Shown here one piece after another: positions 1 through 8,877 of a stretch of 20,889 bases of DNA. Source of the stretch: an uncultured Saprospiraceae bacterium (GTDB lineage: Bacteria; Bacteroidota; Bacteroidia; Chitinophagales; Saprospiraceae); NCBI GenBank assembly GCA_937930625.1, contig CALHBW010000171.1, positions 1 through 20,889 of the forward strand, in the 5' to 3' direction. The notes below the pieces were generated by a model, which was not told the DNA's origin, searched no databases, and worked only from the letters and a program-made list of their open reading frames with translations. The first letter of the stretch is position 1; each line of letters begins with the position of its first letter. The position numbers and the translations under genes are program-made.

Positions 1-58
1 AAAAAAATATATTTCACTCAAAAACAACAAGTTATACGTTTTGTACAGCATGGGTTCT

Positions 59-98
59 CCGTCGTTCGGGAGATACTGAAATAAATTCAGTATGACGG
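59..98. repeat. Palindromic REP-like element downstream of the giant surface gene
   Basis: An 8-bp perfect inverted repeat ATACTGAA (73-80) / TTCAGTAT (86-93) with a 5-nt loop is flanked by CCGTC (59-63) and GACGG (94-98), which are also complementary. On the minus strand it begins about 50 bases past the stop codon of the large gene, so it could act as a 3' stem-loop or weak terminator for that gene, although no T-tract follows directly. The sequence resembles palindromic intergenic repeats that I recall as common in Bacteroidota genomes. That family identity is from memory, and no second copy is visible in this window. Confidence 0.5.
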
Positions 99-149
99 TT
101 GCTTTTTGATTTTTTACCTATGTATAGTAGTATGAACACCAATTTAAGA

Positions 150-3100
150 TTATTTAGGTACTCTGGAAGAAATCCCGTTATTGACAAGCCATAGGGCTTT
201 ATCTGCTCCGTTGACATCTCCATCAAAATTGAGGTCGGCCGGGAAGTAAATGCCAAACAAGCCGTTGTTTTGAAACCATACCGTTTTATCTAAACCTGTA
301 ATATCATAACTCGGCATATCCGACTGGTCAATGTCTCCTGCGTACATTGCCCAGGCTCCTGATGGTAGTTCTTTCTGCCCGAAACTGGTTGGGTCTCTGT
401 AACCGTCTTCGGTCGTAAAGTCATAGGTCAGTGTACTTCCAAGCACAGGAACTTTATCTGCCGACATCACCCCCATATGATTACGATGTTCAATTACTAC
501 ATACAGTGAGTTGAGGTTTGAGGAGAATGTTAAGGGACACCGCTCAAACTCAATGGTGCCATCTTTTCTAACTATTCCGGCAGCCATTCCTATTTGGTCT
601 GCTTTCGTAATACCTGTCCTAAAGGAAACCAAGACCCAGTCCACCACATCCGAGTCGTAATCTGCATCCGTCCAACCCAGTCCTTCTGTGCCTGCATAAT
701 TCCATGGTGCTGTATTATAAGGCTGTCCGGCGGGTGTTGGGGTAAAAAGTTGGGCGATGGGTGTTTGTCCCGGCAGAAGGCGTCTGTCATTATTAAGCGT
801 AGTGACCATATCTCCTGTTGTCGGGTCATAAGGTCCTTCCAGAAGTACTTTTAGATTTACCTCTACACAGCCCGCGTCGATAATTATGGTTACACTTGCA
901 GTGTTGCATAAGCTCGGGTTGCCATCATCACAAACTTCATATTCATAGTAATCCGTTCCGATATAATCAGTATTTGGCATATAGTCAATATTACCATCAG
1001 GCGATACTGTTATCGTACCATTCGTCGGTGTTGCACCGGGTACTATGCTGCTTGAAAGGTTGTCTCCATCTATATCCCAATCATTTAGTAAGATATTATC
1101 TTGCACAGATGTATTACTAAATGTATAAATGGTGTCTATGACAGCAATCGGCATATCATTGACCGGACTGACATTGATTGTCATTTCTGCGTTCGTACAA
1201 AGTATAGGTGTGCCATCATCGCAAATTTCATATTCAAAAGTATCTGTACCATTGAAGTTCGGGTTCGGTACATAGTTGTAGGTTCCATTTGCATTTAAGC
1301 TCAATGTTCCATTGGTAGGTCCGTTGATAAGAGACGCCGATAAATTGTCTCCATCTACATCTGTTGCATTAGACATTACGGAATCGGATAGTGAGGTATC
1401 TTCAGGAATGGCATCGCTCAGATTTTGTGCGATAATAGGTGCGTCATTCTCCGCACTAATGCTTATTTGTACGGATGCTATATCGCATAAATCCGGTGTA
1501 CCGCCATCACAGATTTCGTATTCAAAACTATCTGTACCATTATAATCAGTATTTGGTGTGTAGGAGAATGTTCCATCCACATTCAATACTAATGTACCAT
1601 TGGCGGGAGGTGTGACGGGTGTTGTCGTCACTACAACCGGGTGGTCAACGTCATTATCATTCACAGAGACATCATCTGAAATTGGTGTATCTTCTGATGT
1701 ACTGTATAAATCATCTACGGCTATTGGTGCATCGTTCACTGATTCTATCGTGATATTAACGATTGCTCTATCACATAATTCAGGTGTACCGCCATCGCAG
1801 ATTTCGTATTCAAAACTATCTGTACCATTATAATCTGCATTTGGTGTATAGGCATAAGAACCATTTGCTAAAAGTGTCACCGACCCATTTTGAGGTAGGG
1901 TAATCGGAGTGATATTTACACTTAGATTATCACCATCTACATCAAAATCATTTGGAAGCACGTTACTTACTAAATCAGTATCTTCTTGTGTGGTTTCTGT
2001 ATCATCCGCTGCAATTGGTGCGTCATTGACACCACCAACGTCTATCGTAACTATTGCTGTATCGCATAATGCAGGGGTGCCGCCATCACAGATTTCGTAT
2101 TCAAAGCTATCTATACCATTGAAATCAGGATTAGGCATATATGTAAATGTACCATCTGCACTTAGAAATGCTATACCATTCGCAGGAGGGGTCACTTGTG
2201 TTGTTGTCACTACTATTGGATGGTCAACATCGCTATCATTTAGAGCAATATTATCTGACAATTGTGTATCCTCTGGTGTAGTATATGAATCATCTACTGC
2301 GATTGGTACATCATTGACCGGCTCAATCGTGATATTGACTAGTGCTGTATCGCAAAGCGAAATGTCTGTGGGGTTTGGAGACAACGTTTGATAATTGATA
2401 ATCAATTTTGGTGCGGCAGTTCCTTCAAATGATTCGGCTGTACGCGTTCCTGCTCCCTCAATGATAAAGGTTATGGCATTTCCTGTTGACCAGTCACCCC
2501 GGTCTATAATTTCCTGTACAACCAAACTTATATCAGTGCTTTGATAGATGTTATCTGTTGTCCATGCAGGAATATTAGCCCATGTAGCAGTTGCACTTGT
2601 ACGAGGCTTGGAACTGAGGCTGTAGGCTGTTGTGGGTATTGTGAGGGCATTACCGATGTTTTCTGCGCCGATAGTCCACGAAGTTGTCACGCTTTGTGAT
2701 TCGTCTGCAACAAATTCAAGATATGCACTTGTAACAGTTGCGCCTTGCGGTACAGTAATATCGGTAATGCGAATACCTACTGCCGAATAGATAACGGGAA
2801 GGTCTTCTGTAATATCTAAATCGGAGCTGGATGTATCAATAACACCATTGTTTGCGCGTTCTTCTACATCATCTTCGCCTGCTGCAACTTGCCCTGAAAA
2901 AGTGCTCACTATCATATTTCCATCATCGCATATGCTGTACTCAAAACTGTCAGAACCATTAAAGTCAGGGTTGGGGGTGTAAGTATAGTTACCGTCGGGA
3001 TTGAGTACGAGCGTGCCATTTGCAGGATTGCTTACTACATCGGCAGTCAAGATACCGTTTTCTATATCCCAGTCGTTTGTTAGTACATCACTGGTCAAAT

Positions 3101-6100
3101 CGGTATCTTCTTGAGTCGTTTCTGTGTCATCTATTGCAACCGGAGCATCGTTTAGGGGAATAACTTCTATTGTAACAAGGGCTGTTTCGCATAAAATGGG
3201 GTCTCCATCATCACAAACCTCGTACTCGAAGCTGTCCGGTCCATTATAATCAGGGTTGGGGGTATAAGTAAATGAACCATCGGCATTGAGTATAAGTGTC
3301 CCGTTTGTCGGAGGCGTAACAGGCGTTGTAGTTACGGTCAGATTGTCCTGCGGATCCGGGTCACTATCATTTGTGAGGACATTAGCGGTGAGGGGTGTAT
3401 CTTCGTCTGTATTAAATTCATCGTCTATTGGTTCGGGAACTAAATTACAATCTTCTACTGTAACAATAGTATTATATACTTTTCTACATTCAAAATAATC
3501 TGTAATTAATTGTACATTATAATTGCCGGGTGTATTCCATGTAACTTCAACAAAATCACCGGGAGTCAAACCTACCCCTTGCACAAACCAAGTCATATTG
3601 AGGCCTGCATAAATCGTATCTGTTTCTAAAATGAACGGAATAGTCGCACAAACAACATTGGGTAAAACAATTTCTACTTCAGGACATGGCTCATTAGCAC
3701 GTCCGGGCGTACCATAAGCTGAGTTGATTTCCGACGAATTTTCCCACGAATTATGGTTCATATTATCAAACGATGGGTCAATTAACGAAAGTGTCGGACC
3801 ATTGCCATCAGGAATCGTATCCCACGGCAGGTCATCATCATATACGACATAATCCGTCATACAATCATTATCATCAAATAGAGTAACCCGTTCACCTCCA
3901 CCAGATAAACTAAATAAGAAATTGCCAATATAATCGACATTATCCGTCAAATGGGGAAATGTGGCAGAAAACAAGGTGTCATTCTGTACGAGAACTAAGA
4001 AATCTTCCGGTAGCATGATTGTTCCCACAGGAAGGAGATATTCATTTGTACCGTCATAAAATCTCCAGTTGGATAAATCGACTGCGGAAGAGGTTGTATT
4101 ATGTAATTCTACCCAATCACCTGCTTCGTTTGAATTGGCTGAATTATAGTTAATCTCATTGATAACAATAGGAATCGGTGTACCTGAACACTGGCGACTA
4201 TTGGGCTGTCCGGGTGTACCACAATCATCTTTTGACCTAAACCAACTGATGGGGTCTGCATTGTCAGATGAAGTATCCAGCAACTCTAAAGAAGGACCTG
4301 TTCCGTCGGGAGCTTCGTCCCAGGGTTCTTTATCGTCATAGGCAAGAGAGTCGGCTATTACATTATATGGGCCGGATAGCTCTAATCTTTCGCCATCGTT
4401 GCTCAATGAACTGCTGTAATCACCATAAGGCGAGAAGCCATATTTCTGCTCAAATAAGACGCTATCTTGTGCAAGTACAAGTATCTCTCCGGGCTGCATG
4501 ATTTTATTTTTGGGAAATTGATAAGCAATACCTTCCATAAATGCAAAGCCTGTCATATCAACAGGATAAGATTCGGCATTGATAATTTCGATAAATTCGT
4601 TACCACAAGTACGTATTGGGTTGTACATGATTTCATTGATAACGATATTGGGCGCAATCTGTGTCGCAGGGGTAGGAATAACCTCTTCGGGACTACTCCA
4701 ATGACTCCATCTGCCGGTGTTGTCTTTGTAGCGCACTCTGATTTTATACGTTCTATCGGTTTTGAGATAGGCTTCTGCCGGAATAGTGAATGTGTTGGAA
4801 AATGTTGTAATTTCTCCACTTCTCCATACGGTTTCTATCTCGTAAATGGGTTCGCAAACTGTGGCGTAATACGGATTCGACGGATCACTCCACTCCCCTA
4901 CCCTCCATTCTAAGGCTGAAAATGTACTTGCGCCTTGCGGGTCAGAAAAACTGGAATTATTGAAGGTCATATCATCCAATGCGCCACTACCTGTAAGACT
5001 TATGGTAGGTGTGTCCGGGATTTCGGGGTCATAAAAACCGCCTATGGTGTCTTGTGCCAGAAAATCACCTCTCTCTTGAAACCATGTTTTGTACCACGCT
5101 ATGTGTGCATCTACATCACCCAAGTCATAGAATTGATTCCATCGGCTGTGGTCGAGGTCAGTCCAGTCATAAGCTGCTGCCGGGTCATAGACCGTACGGG
5201 ATTCCATATCCACCAAAAAATCAGCCTGTTCTTGACTAAAGAGCAGGTCATATACGGAACGCATTTCATTTTGGTAATCTCTCCATATGCCCGACATATC
5301 TTGCACAAGTTCTATACTGATATCCGGGCTTGAGGAACTTCTTTCGAATAATGTACCATCATCGTAAGTCATTCCGAAGGTCGTATCATAATCACCATAC
5401 CAGACCACCCATTTTCCGGTTTCGGCATCATAATATTCTCGTTGTGCGTGTTTTCCTTCATAATTATTGGCACCATTAGCAAAGAAATTATTGGCAATTT
5501 TGTCGTTGATAAAACGCTGTTTGTGAGCATATGAGCTAGTGAGGTTGTGATTTAAATAACGGTCAACGAATCCGGCATATTGAGGATGATGGCTGGACCA
5601 ATCGCCAATATTATTTGTATTGGGAAAATCACCTTGATGAGTCATTCGGTGCGGAAAAGCTCCCGAACGTTTGTGTCTCCAAATATTCCCATCCGGCAAA
5701 TCATGTTCTTTAAAATAATCTCCATCATAATTTTCCAAAATCAAAAATACCCCCCAAAAATCACCTGTATTGCCATTTTCATTGGCTTCATCTACTACAC
5801 GAAATTGGGTGTAATCGACATGCCTTCCCATTGCTCCTGTGAGGTTGAGAATTTTGTGTATCATGGATTCGGTTGCGCCGTGTGTGGTGATGTCGTTGAC
5901 ATAAGTGCCGGAAAGTGTCAATGCTCCTTGCTCTTCCTCATATTCATCTCCACAATCGTCGTCGGGAGCAATCTTGCGTTCACTGTTCAAGTTAAATTTA
6001 ACGCCCGGCTTTACACGAGCTGCCCGTCCATTGGTTCGTCCGCGAGGTCTAAAAACAACGTGGTCGTAAACTTTTCCATTATAAACAAGTGTGCCTTCGC

Positions 6101-7265
6101 CGAGGTAATCATATCCGGTATATTGTCCGGTGTTATCAACTCCATTGCCGGGTCCGATATACTGAAAAGCAGTCGTATCAGCTGTAATAATTGTCACATC
6201 TTGTATGGGATTAACTGCGTTGATGTCAAAGCCATTGATAATCGGATAACCATCATATACATAGTAAGCATAGTTGCTTTCATTGTGGTTTTGGTCAGGA
6301 TAGATTGCAGTGTAAGCCGGAGACGACATCATTATTCTGTATCGAATTAATCGTCTGTGTTGTTGTACTGATGCGGGAATTGCGGCAGTGTAAGTGCCGT
6401 TATTTGCTGTAGAATCTGCCCCTACTCCATTATCCAACATGGGAATCGAAATCCAATTATTTGCATAATCGCTATCGGATTTGTGGATATAGCTACCGGG
6501 TTCTACGATTTGGTATTGTAATTCCAAATTAACGGAGCTTGAAAGTAAGTCAAGATTTCGCATTTCTGCTTTGATACGCACATCCTCGCCCGAAACAGGG
6601 TGGTCGGGGCTTTTAGATACACTTTTTATAACTCCAATATTCGTCCAATCTGAATTGTAATAAGCATTGGTACTACCGGGAGTAGGTGCATGCCCTCTCC
6701 AACTTCCACCATGTTGACCGGGCAGTTCAGGGTGCATTTTCTGAATAGAAACGGGAACTTTGACTTTATCTGTTCCATCTAAGCCTGTTGAAGCATCGTG
6801 CACCGGGACTTCATAATCATCATATCTCACATTGGGCCACTCCTTCCAACTTTCGTAGTCCACTCTATCGATTTCCTGAAAGAAGCTATTGCGTAGTATA
6901 ACCTCATCACCTCTAGCACTCAAGCCCCCGTTGTAGGGACCTATAGCTCCTGAAAAATTAAGCACTGACTGACAAGTAGCAGGGTCAGCGCAAATGACTA
7001 AGAATCCTCCCGTCGGTATCGTTGTACCCGCAGGGAACTCATAGGCAATACCTTCTGTCAATGACCACCCGGAAAGGTTGATTAATGTAGGTTCTGCATT
7101 GTATATTTCAATGAAATCAATATCTTGTTGTATTTCTACCGAGCGATAGTTAATCTCATTGATAAAGACTTTTTGGGATTGAGCAGGTAGTGACAATACC
7201 ATCATTGTTAATATGATGATACCATACCTGATTTTTCGTTTAATTGTTAAATAATGCCAATTCAT
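150..7265 (-). CDS. Giant secreted CotH/lamin-tail/cadherin-repeat surface protein
   Basis: This encodes a secreted multidomain protein, probably a cell-surface adhesin or matrix protein. With the start chosen here (ATG at 7265) it has 2371 residues. That start places a basic stretch (KRKIR) and a hydrophobic run directly before PAQSQ, a normal Sec signal peptide. An ATG at 7277 is almost equivalent. The frame is open to an ATG at 7400, but that would add 45 residues before the signal. Domains in order: lamin-tail (LTD) about 32-200; CotH-kinase-like about 390-740, with RPRGR, WGVFLILENYDGDYF and WYGDYDTTFG (622-631); fibronectin-like 750-865; two more LTDs 870-1023 and 1030-1187, each ending GTPG; PKD-like 1195-1272; seven ~96-residue cadherin/VCBS-like repeats 1276-2130 (NDAPIA..D, EDT, NGTL, YTPN.DYNG.DSFEYEICD.G.P.LC); and a C-terminal module 2131-2371 ending in a dockerin-like DLNFDGDVNGAD loop. 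No canonical T9SS domain is visible. Family assignments are confident; the role is inferred. Confidence 0.93.
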   Translation of the reverse strand: MNWHYLTIKRKIRYGIIILTMMVLSLPAQSQKVFINEINYRSVEIQQDIDFIEIYNAEPTLINLSGWSLTEGIAYEFPAGTTIPTGGFLVICADPATCQSVLNFSGAIGPYNGGLSARGDEVILRNSFFQEIDRVDYESWKEWPNVRYDDYEVPVHDASTGLDGTDKVKVPVSIQKMHPELPGQHGGSWRGHAPTPGSTNAYYNSDWTNIGVIKSVSKSPDHPVSGEDVRIKAEMRNLDLLSSSVNLELQYQIVEPGSYIHKSDSDYANNWISIPMLDNGVGADSTANNGTYTAAIPASVQQHRRLIRYRIMMSSPAYTAIYPDQNHNESNYAYYVYDGYPIINGFDINAVNPIQDVTIITADTTAFQYIGPGNGVDNTGQYTGYDYLGEGTLVYNGKVYDHVVFRPRGRTNGRAARVKPGVKFNLNSERKIAPDDDCGDEYEEEQGALTLSGTYVNDITTHGATESMIHKILNLTGAMGRHVDYTQFRVVDEANENGNTGDFWGVFLILENYDGDYFKEHDLPDGNIWRHKRSGAFPHRMTHQGDFPNTNNIGDWSSHHPQYAGFVDRYLNHNLTSSYAHKQRFINDKIANNFFANGANNYEGKHAQREYYDAETGKWVVWYGDYDTTFGMTYDDGTLFERSSSSPDISIELVQDMSGIWRDYQNEMRSVYDLLFSQEQADFLVDMESRTVYDPAAAYDWTDLDHSRWNQFYDLGDVDAHIAWYKTWFQERGDFLAQDTIGGFYDPEIPDTPTISLTGSGALDDMTFNNSSFSDPQGASTFSALEWRVGEWSDPSNPYYATVCEPIYEIETVWRSGEITTFSNTFTIPAEAYLKTDRTYKIRVRYKDNTGRWSHWSSPEEVIPTPATQIAPNIVINEIMYNPIRTCGNEFIEIINAESYPVDMTGFAFMEGIAYQFPKNKIMQPGEILVLAQDSVLFEQKYGFSPYGDYSSSLSNDGERLELSGPYNVIADSLAYDDKEPWDEAPDGTGPSLELLDTSSDNADPISWFRSKDDCGTPGQPNSRQCSGTPIPIVINEINYNSANSNEAGDWVELHNTTSSAVDLSNWRFYDGTNEYLLPVGTIMLPEDFLVLVQNDTLFSATFPHLTDNVDYIGNFLFSLSGGGERVTLFDDNDCMTDYVVYDDDLPWDTIPDGNGPTLSLIDPSFDNMNHNSWENSSEINSAYGTPGRANEPCPEVEIVLPNVVCATIPFILETDTIYAGLNMTWFVQGVGLTPGDFVEVTWNTPGNYNVQLITDYFECRKVYNTIVTVEDCNLVPEPIDDEFNTDEDTPLTANVLTNDSDPDPQDNLTVTTTPVTPPTNGTLILNADGSFTYTPNPDYNGPDSFEYEVCDDGDPILCETALVTIEVIPLNDAPVAIDDTETTQEDTDLTSDVLTNDWDIENGILTADVVSNPANGTLVLNPDGNYTYTPNPDFNGSDSFEYSICDDGNMIVSTFSGQVAAGEDDVEERANNGVIDTSSSDLDITEDLPVIYSAVGIRITDITVPQGATVTSAYLEFVADESQSVTTSWTIGAENIGNALTIPTTAYSLSSKPRTSATATWANIPAWTTDNIYQSTDISLVVQEIIDRGDWSTGNAITFIIEGAGTRTAESFEGTAAPKLIINYQTLSPNPTDISLCDTALVNITIEPVNDVPIAVDDSYTTPEDTQLSDNIALNDSDVDHPIVVTTTQVTPPANGIAFLSADGTFTYMPNPDFNGIDSFEYEICDGGTPALCDTAIVTIDVGGVNDAPIAADDTETTQEDTDLVSNVLPNDFDVDGDNLSVNITPITLPQNGSVTLLANGSYAYTPNADYNGTDSFEYEICDGGTPELCDRAIVNITIESVNDAPIAVDDLYSTSEDTPISDDVSVNDNDVDHPVVVTTTPVTPPANGTLVLNVDGTFSYTPNTDYNGTDSFEYEICDGGTPDLCDIASVQISISAENDAPIIAQNLSDAIPEDTSLSDSVMSNATDVDGDNLSASLINGPTNGTLSLNANGTYNYVPNPNFNGTDTFEYEICDDGTPILCTNAEMTINVSPVNDMPIAVIDTIYTFSNTSVQDNILLNDWDIDGDNLSSSIVPGATPTNGTITVSPDGNIDYMPNTDYIGTDYYEYEVCDDGNPSLCNTASVTIIIDAGCVEVNLKVLLEGPYDPTTGDMVTTLNNDRRLLPGQTPIAQLFTPTPAGQPYNTAPWNYAGTEGLGWTDADYDSDVVDWVLVSFRTGITKADQIGMAAGIVRKDGTIEFERCPLTFSSNLNSLYVVIEHRNHMGVMSADKVPVLGSTLTYDFTTEDGYRDPTSFGQKELPSGAWAMYAGDIDQSDMPSYDITGLDKTVWFQNNGLFGIYFPADLNFDGDVNGADKALWLVNNGISSRVPK
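876..3437 (-). repeat. Seven tandem ~96-codon cadherin/VCBS-like repeats within the giant gene
   Basis: The starts of successive repeats (NDxPIAxDD) are 96, 97, 96 and 96 residues apart in the last five units. Each unit carries EDT, NGTL or a variant, an aromatic-Y-TPN-x-DYNG motif and DSFEYEICD. Each also has two cysteines in CD(D/G)GxPxLC, which could form a disulfide within the repeat; this is an inference. DNA similarity between units is visible but incomplete, so the array is an old duplication rather than a recent perfect expansion. The second unit is interrupted by an unrelated domain at 2361-2915. Confidence 0.88.
2361..2915 (-). other. Nested beta-sandwich domain inserted in repeat 2
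   Basis: About 183 residues lie between the two cysteines of the second cadherin-like repeat. The host reads FEYSICDDGN before the insert and SLCDTALVNITIEPVND after it, so the two halves make one normal repeat once the insert is removed. The inserted segment has its own character: GEDDVEE, DLDI, VGIRITDITVPQGATVTSAYLEF, SSKPRTSATATW, VVQEIIDRGDW and GAGTRTAESFEG. I recognise this as a beta-sandwich module found in other Bacteroidota and cyanobacterial surface proteins, perhaps related to DNRLRE/CBM96-like domains. Its ligand is unknown. Confidence 0.7.
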
Positions 7266-7444
7266 AGGATTGAACATGCGTACGATATTTTTAAAGATGA
7301 TGTCAGGGATGAGGAAAAACCTCAATATATATTTTTTAGAGCCAAGCCTCCATGTCTTTTGTGATGCGGCAATTCTTTGTAAAAAATCACTAAACTTCAA
7401 ATTCGTATTTACTCTAATAATCAGTTATTATATGATTGTTTTGG

Positions 7445-7466
7445 GTATGAAGCGACTGTTTCATAC
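7445..7466. promoter_or_regulatory. Short palindrome upstream of the giant surface gene
   Basis: GTATGAA (7445-7451) and TTCATAC (7460-7466) form a perfect 7-bp inverted repeat around an 8-nt spacer. It lies about 180 bases upstream of the chosen start of the minus-strand giant gene. It could be an operator or an mRNA hairpin, but a 7-bp palindrome in AT-rich DNA can arise by chance. Confidence 0.25.
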
Positions 7467-7694
7467 AACTCTTTAAACAAAACATGGTAAAGAATCGCGT
7501 AATAATTTTCCGTAATATCTTAAAGACATTTCTGGTGTTTTTTTCATCTTTGTGACATGATAAAACACTATTTTACAACACTTAAAACAATATAAAAATT
7601 TTACATGTGTCATATTGTCATCTCCGAAGTTGTTTTTCTGAATTTAGGATGCACTTATTTTTTTTTATCATTCTTTTAAAAAGTCGTTCCTATT

Positions 7695-7728
7695 TTTGAA
7701 AAAATATCTATAATTCGTGCTAAATTTG
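7695..7728 (+). promoter_or_regulatory. Candidate Bacteroidota-type promoter for asd
   Basis: TAAATTTG at 7721-7728 matches the TAnnTTTG -7 box described for Bacteroidota sigma factors. A TTTG at 7695-7698 lies 22 bases upstream, close to the usual -33 spacing. Transcription from here would place the heptamer-repeat hairpin in the 5' UTR of asd. The region is AT-rich and 7691-7698 (TATTTTTG) also fits the -7 pattern, so the exact box is uncertain. Confidence 0.4.
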
Positions 7729-7743
7729 TTATTCTTAATAATC

Positions 7744-7851
7744 CGAGTCGCGAGTTACGGGTTACGGGTTACGAGTTATGAGTTATTTTGTGTGTAACAA
7801 AATAAAAACAACCCGTAACCCACACCCGCAATTCGTAACCCGCAACCTGAG
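7744..7851. repeat. Heptamer-repeat inverted repeat immediately upstream of asd
   Basis: The left arm (7745-7785) is about six successive 7-base units of the form G(A/G)GTT(A/G)(C/T). The right arm (about 7810-7851) is an imperfect reverse complement built from the same unit. The spacer is about 24 bases. The right arm ends about six bases before the asd ATG, so a transcript could fold into a long hairpin next to the start codon. A related element fills the gap before tatA at 17578-17651. Confidence 0.75.
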
Positions 7852-7857
7852 TTAATC

Positions 7858-8877
7858 ATGAAAATAGCCGTAGTAGGTGTTACAGGATTGGTCGGCGGTG
7901 TGATGCGTCGTGTGTTGGAAGAACATCAATTCCCTGTCACAGAATTTATACCTGTTGCTTCTGCCCGTTCTGTTGGGAAGAAGGTGACATTAAATGGTCG
8001 CGAGCATACCGTTGTAAGTATGGATGATGCCATTAAGATGCGTCCTGATATTGCGATTTTTTCTGCCGGAGGCGGTACATCAAAAGAACATGCACCGCGA
8101 TTTGCAGCCGTTGGTACAACGGTAGTCGATAATTCATCAGCATGGCGTATGCACGATGACAAGCGGCTTATCGTGCCTGAGATCAATGCACATCTTTTGA
8201 CTGAAGATGATAAAATCATTGCCAACCCGAATTGTTCGACCATTCAAATGGTGGTCGCGCTCGCGCCATTACATAAAAAATATGGCATCAAGCGATTGGT
8301 CATTTCTACGTATCAAGCTGTCACGGGTACGGGGGTACAAGCTGTCCAACAAATGGAAGAAGAGCGTAACAATAAGTCGGCATCAGACCCGGCATATCCA
8401 CATCCGATTGATTTGAATTGTCTGCCACACGGGGGGAGTTTTCAAGAAGATGGCTATACGACTGAGGAAGTCAAATTGGTAAATGAAACGCGTAAAATAC
8501 TTGGTGCGCCGGATATGAGGATTACGGCTACCGTAGTGCGTGTGCCCGTGTATGGCGGTCACTCGGAGAGCGTAAATGTAGAATTTGAACGCGACTTCGA
8601 TTTGGAGGAAGTCAAAACACTACTCGACAATGCACCGGGTGTGACAGTTCAAGACGACTTTAAAAATAATATTTATCCGATGCCATTATACAGTAAAGAT
8701 AAGGATGATGTATTTGTCGGGCGTTTGCGTAGAGACTTTTCTCAACCTAAGTCATTGAATATGTGGATAGTATCTGACAATCTTCGCAAAGGCGCAGCTA
8801 CAAATGCGGTACAGATTGCTCAATATTTAATGGAAAATGAACTTTTACATTCAAATGTCGAACTTGTGACAAAATAA
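7858..8877 (+). CDS. asd: Aspartate-semialdehyde dehydrogenase
   Basis: The enzyme makes L-aspartate 4-semialdehyde from 4-aspartyl phosphate with NADPH in the cytoplasm. This is the branch point of lysine/diaminopimelate, threonine and methionine synthesis. Its 339 residues match the family's usual length. Visible motifs are the nucleotide-binding GVTGLVG (7-13), the active-site NPNCST with catalytic Cys126, TYQAVTG with Gln153, the substrate-binding arginine near 228 (TVVRVPV), GGHSESVN with catalytic His235, and NLRKGAATNAVQIA near the C-terminus. All key residues are present, so it should be active. The ATG at 7858 opens directly on the Rossmann strand MKIAVVGVTG. It appears to be transcribed alone or with the following lipoprotein gene. 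Confidence 0.97.
   Translation: MKIAVVGVTGLVGGVMRRVLEEHQFPVTEFIPVASARSVGKKVTLNGREHTVVSMDDAIKMRPDIAIFSAGGGTSKEHAPRFAAVGTTVVDNSSAWRMHDDKRLIVPEINAHLLTEDDKIIANPNCSTIQMVVALAPLHKKYGIKRLVISTYQAVTGTGVQAVQQMEEERNNKSASDPAYPHPIDLNCLPHGGSFQEDGYTTEEVKLVNETRKILGAPDMRITATVVRVPVYGGHSESVNVEFERDFDLEEVKTLLDNAPGVTVQDDFKNNIYPMPLYSKDKDDVFVGRLRRDFSQPKSLNMWIVSDNLRKGAATNAVQIAQYLMENELLHSNVELVTK

Larger units (their letters stand above)
7266..7857. other. Gene-poor spacer between divergent genes
   Basis: This AT-rich spacer separates the minus-strand giant gene from plus-strand asd. It holds a short palindrome at 7445-7466, a candidate asd promoter at 7695-7728 and a heptamer-repeat hairpin at 7744-7851. Nothing in it reads as a convincing gene. 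The open frame reaching 7400 on the minus strand is best explained as an unused upstream extension of the giant gene. No clear TAnnTTTG box was found for the giant gene itself. Confidence 0.6.

Noticed and set aside
1909..2391. 160-codon plus-strand open frame opposite the giant gene
   Set aside because: It is the antisense of the tandem repeats; similar shadow frames recur at the same place in several repeats. It has no start context or family features.
5580..6350. 256-codon plus-strand open frame opposite the CotH domain
   Set aside because: The minus-strand frame has clear CotH motifs across this stretch. The antisense product has no recognisable domain or plausible composition.
7266..7400. 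Upstream ATG at 7400 for the giant gene
   Set aside because: It would put 45 residues ahead of a well-formed signal peptide that starts at 7265 or 7277. It remains possible but less likely.
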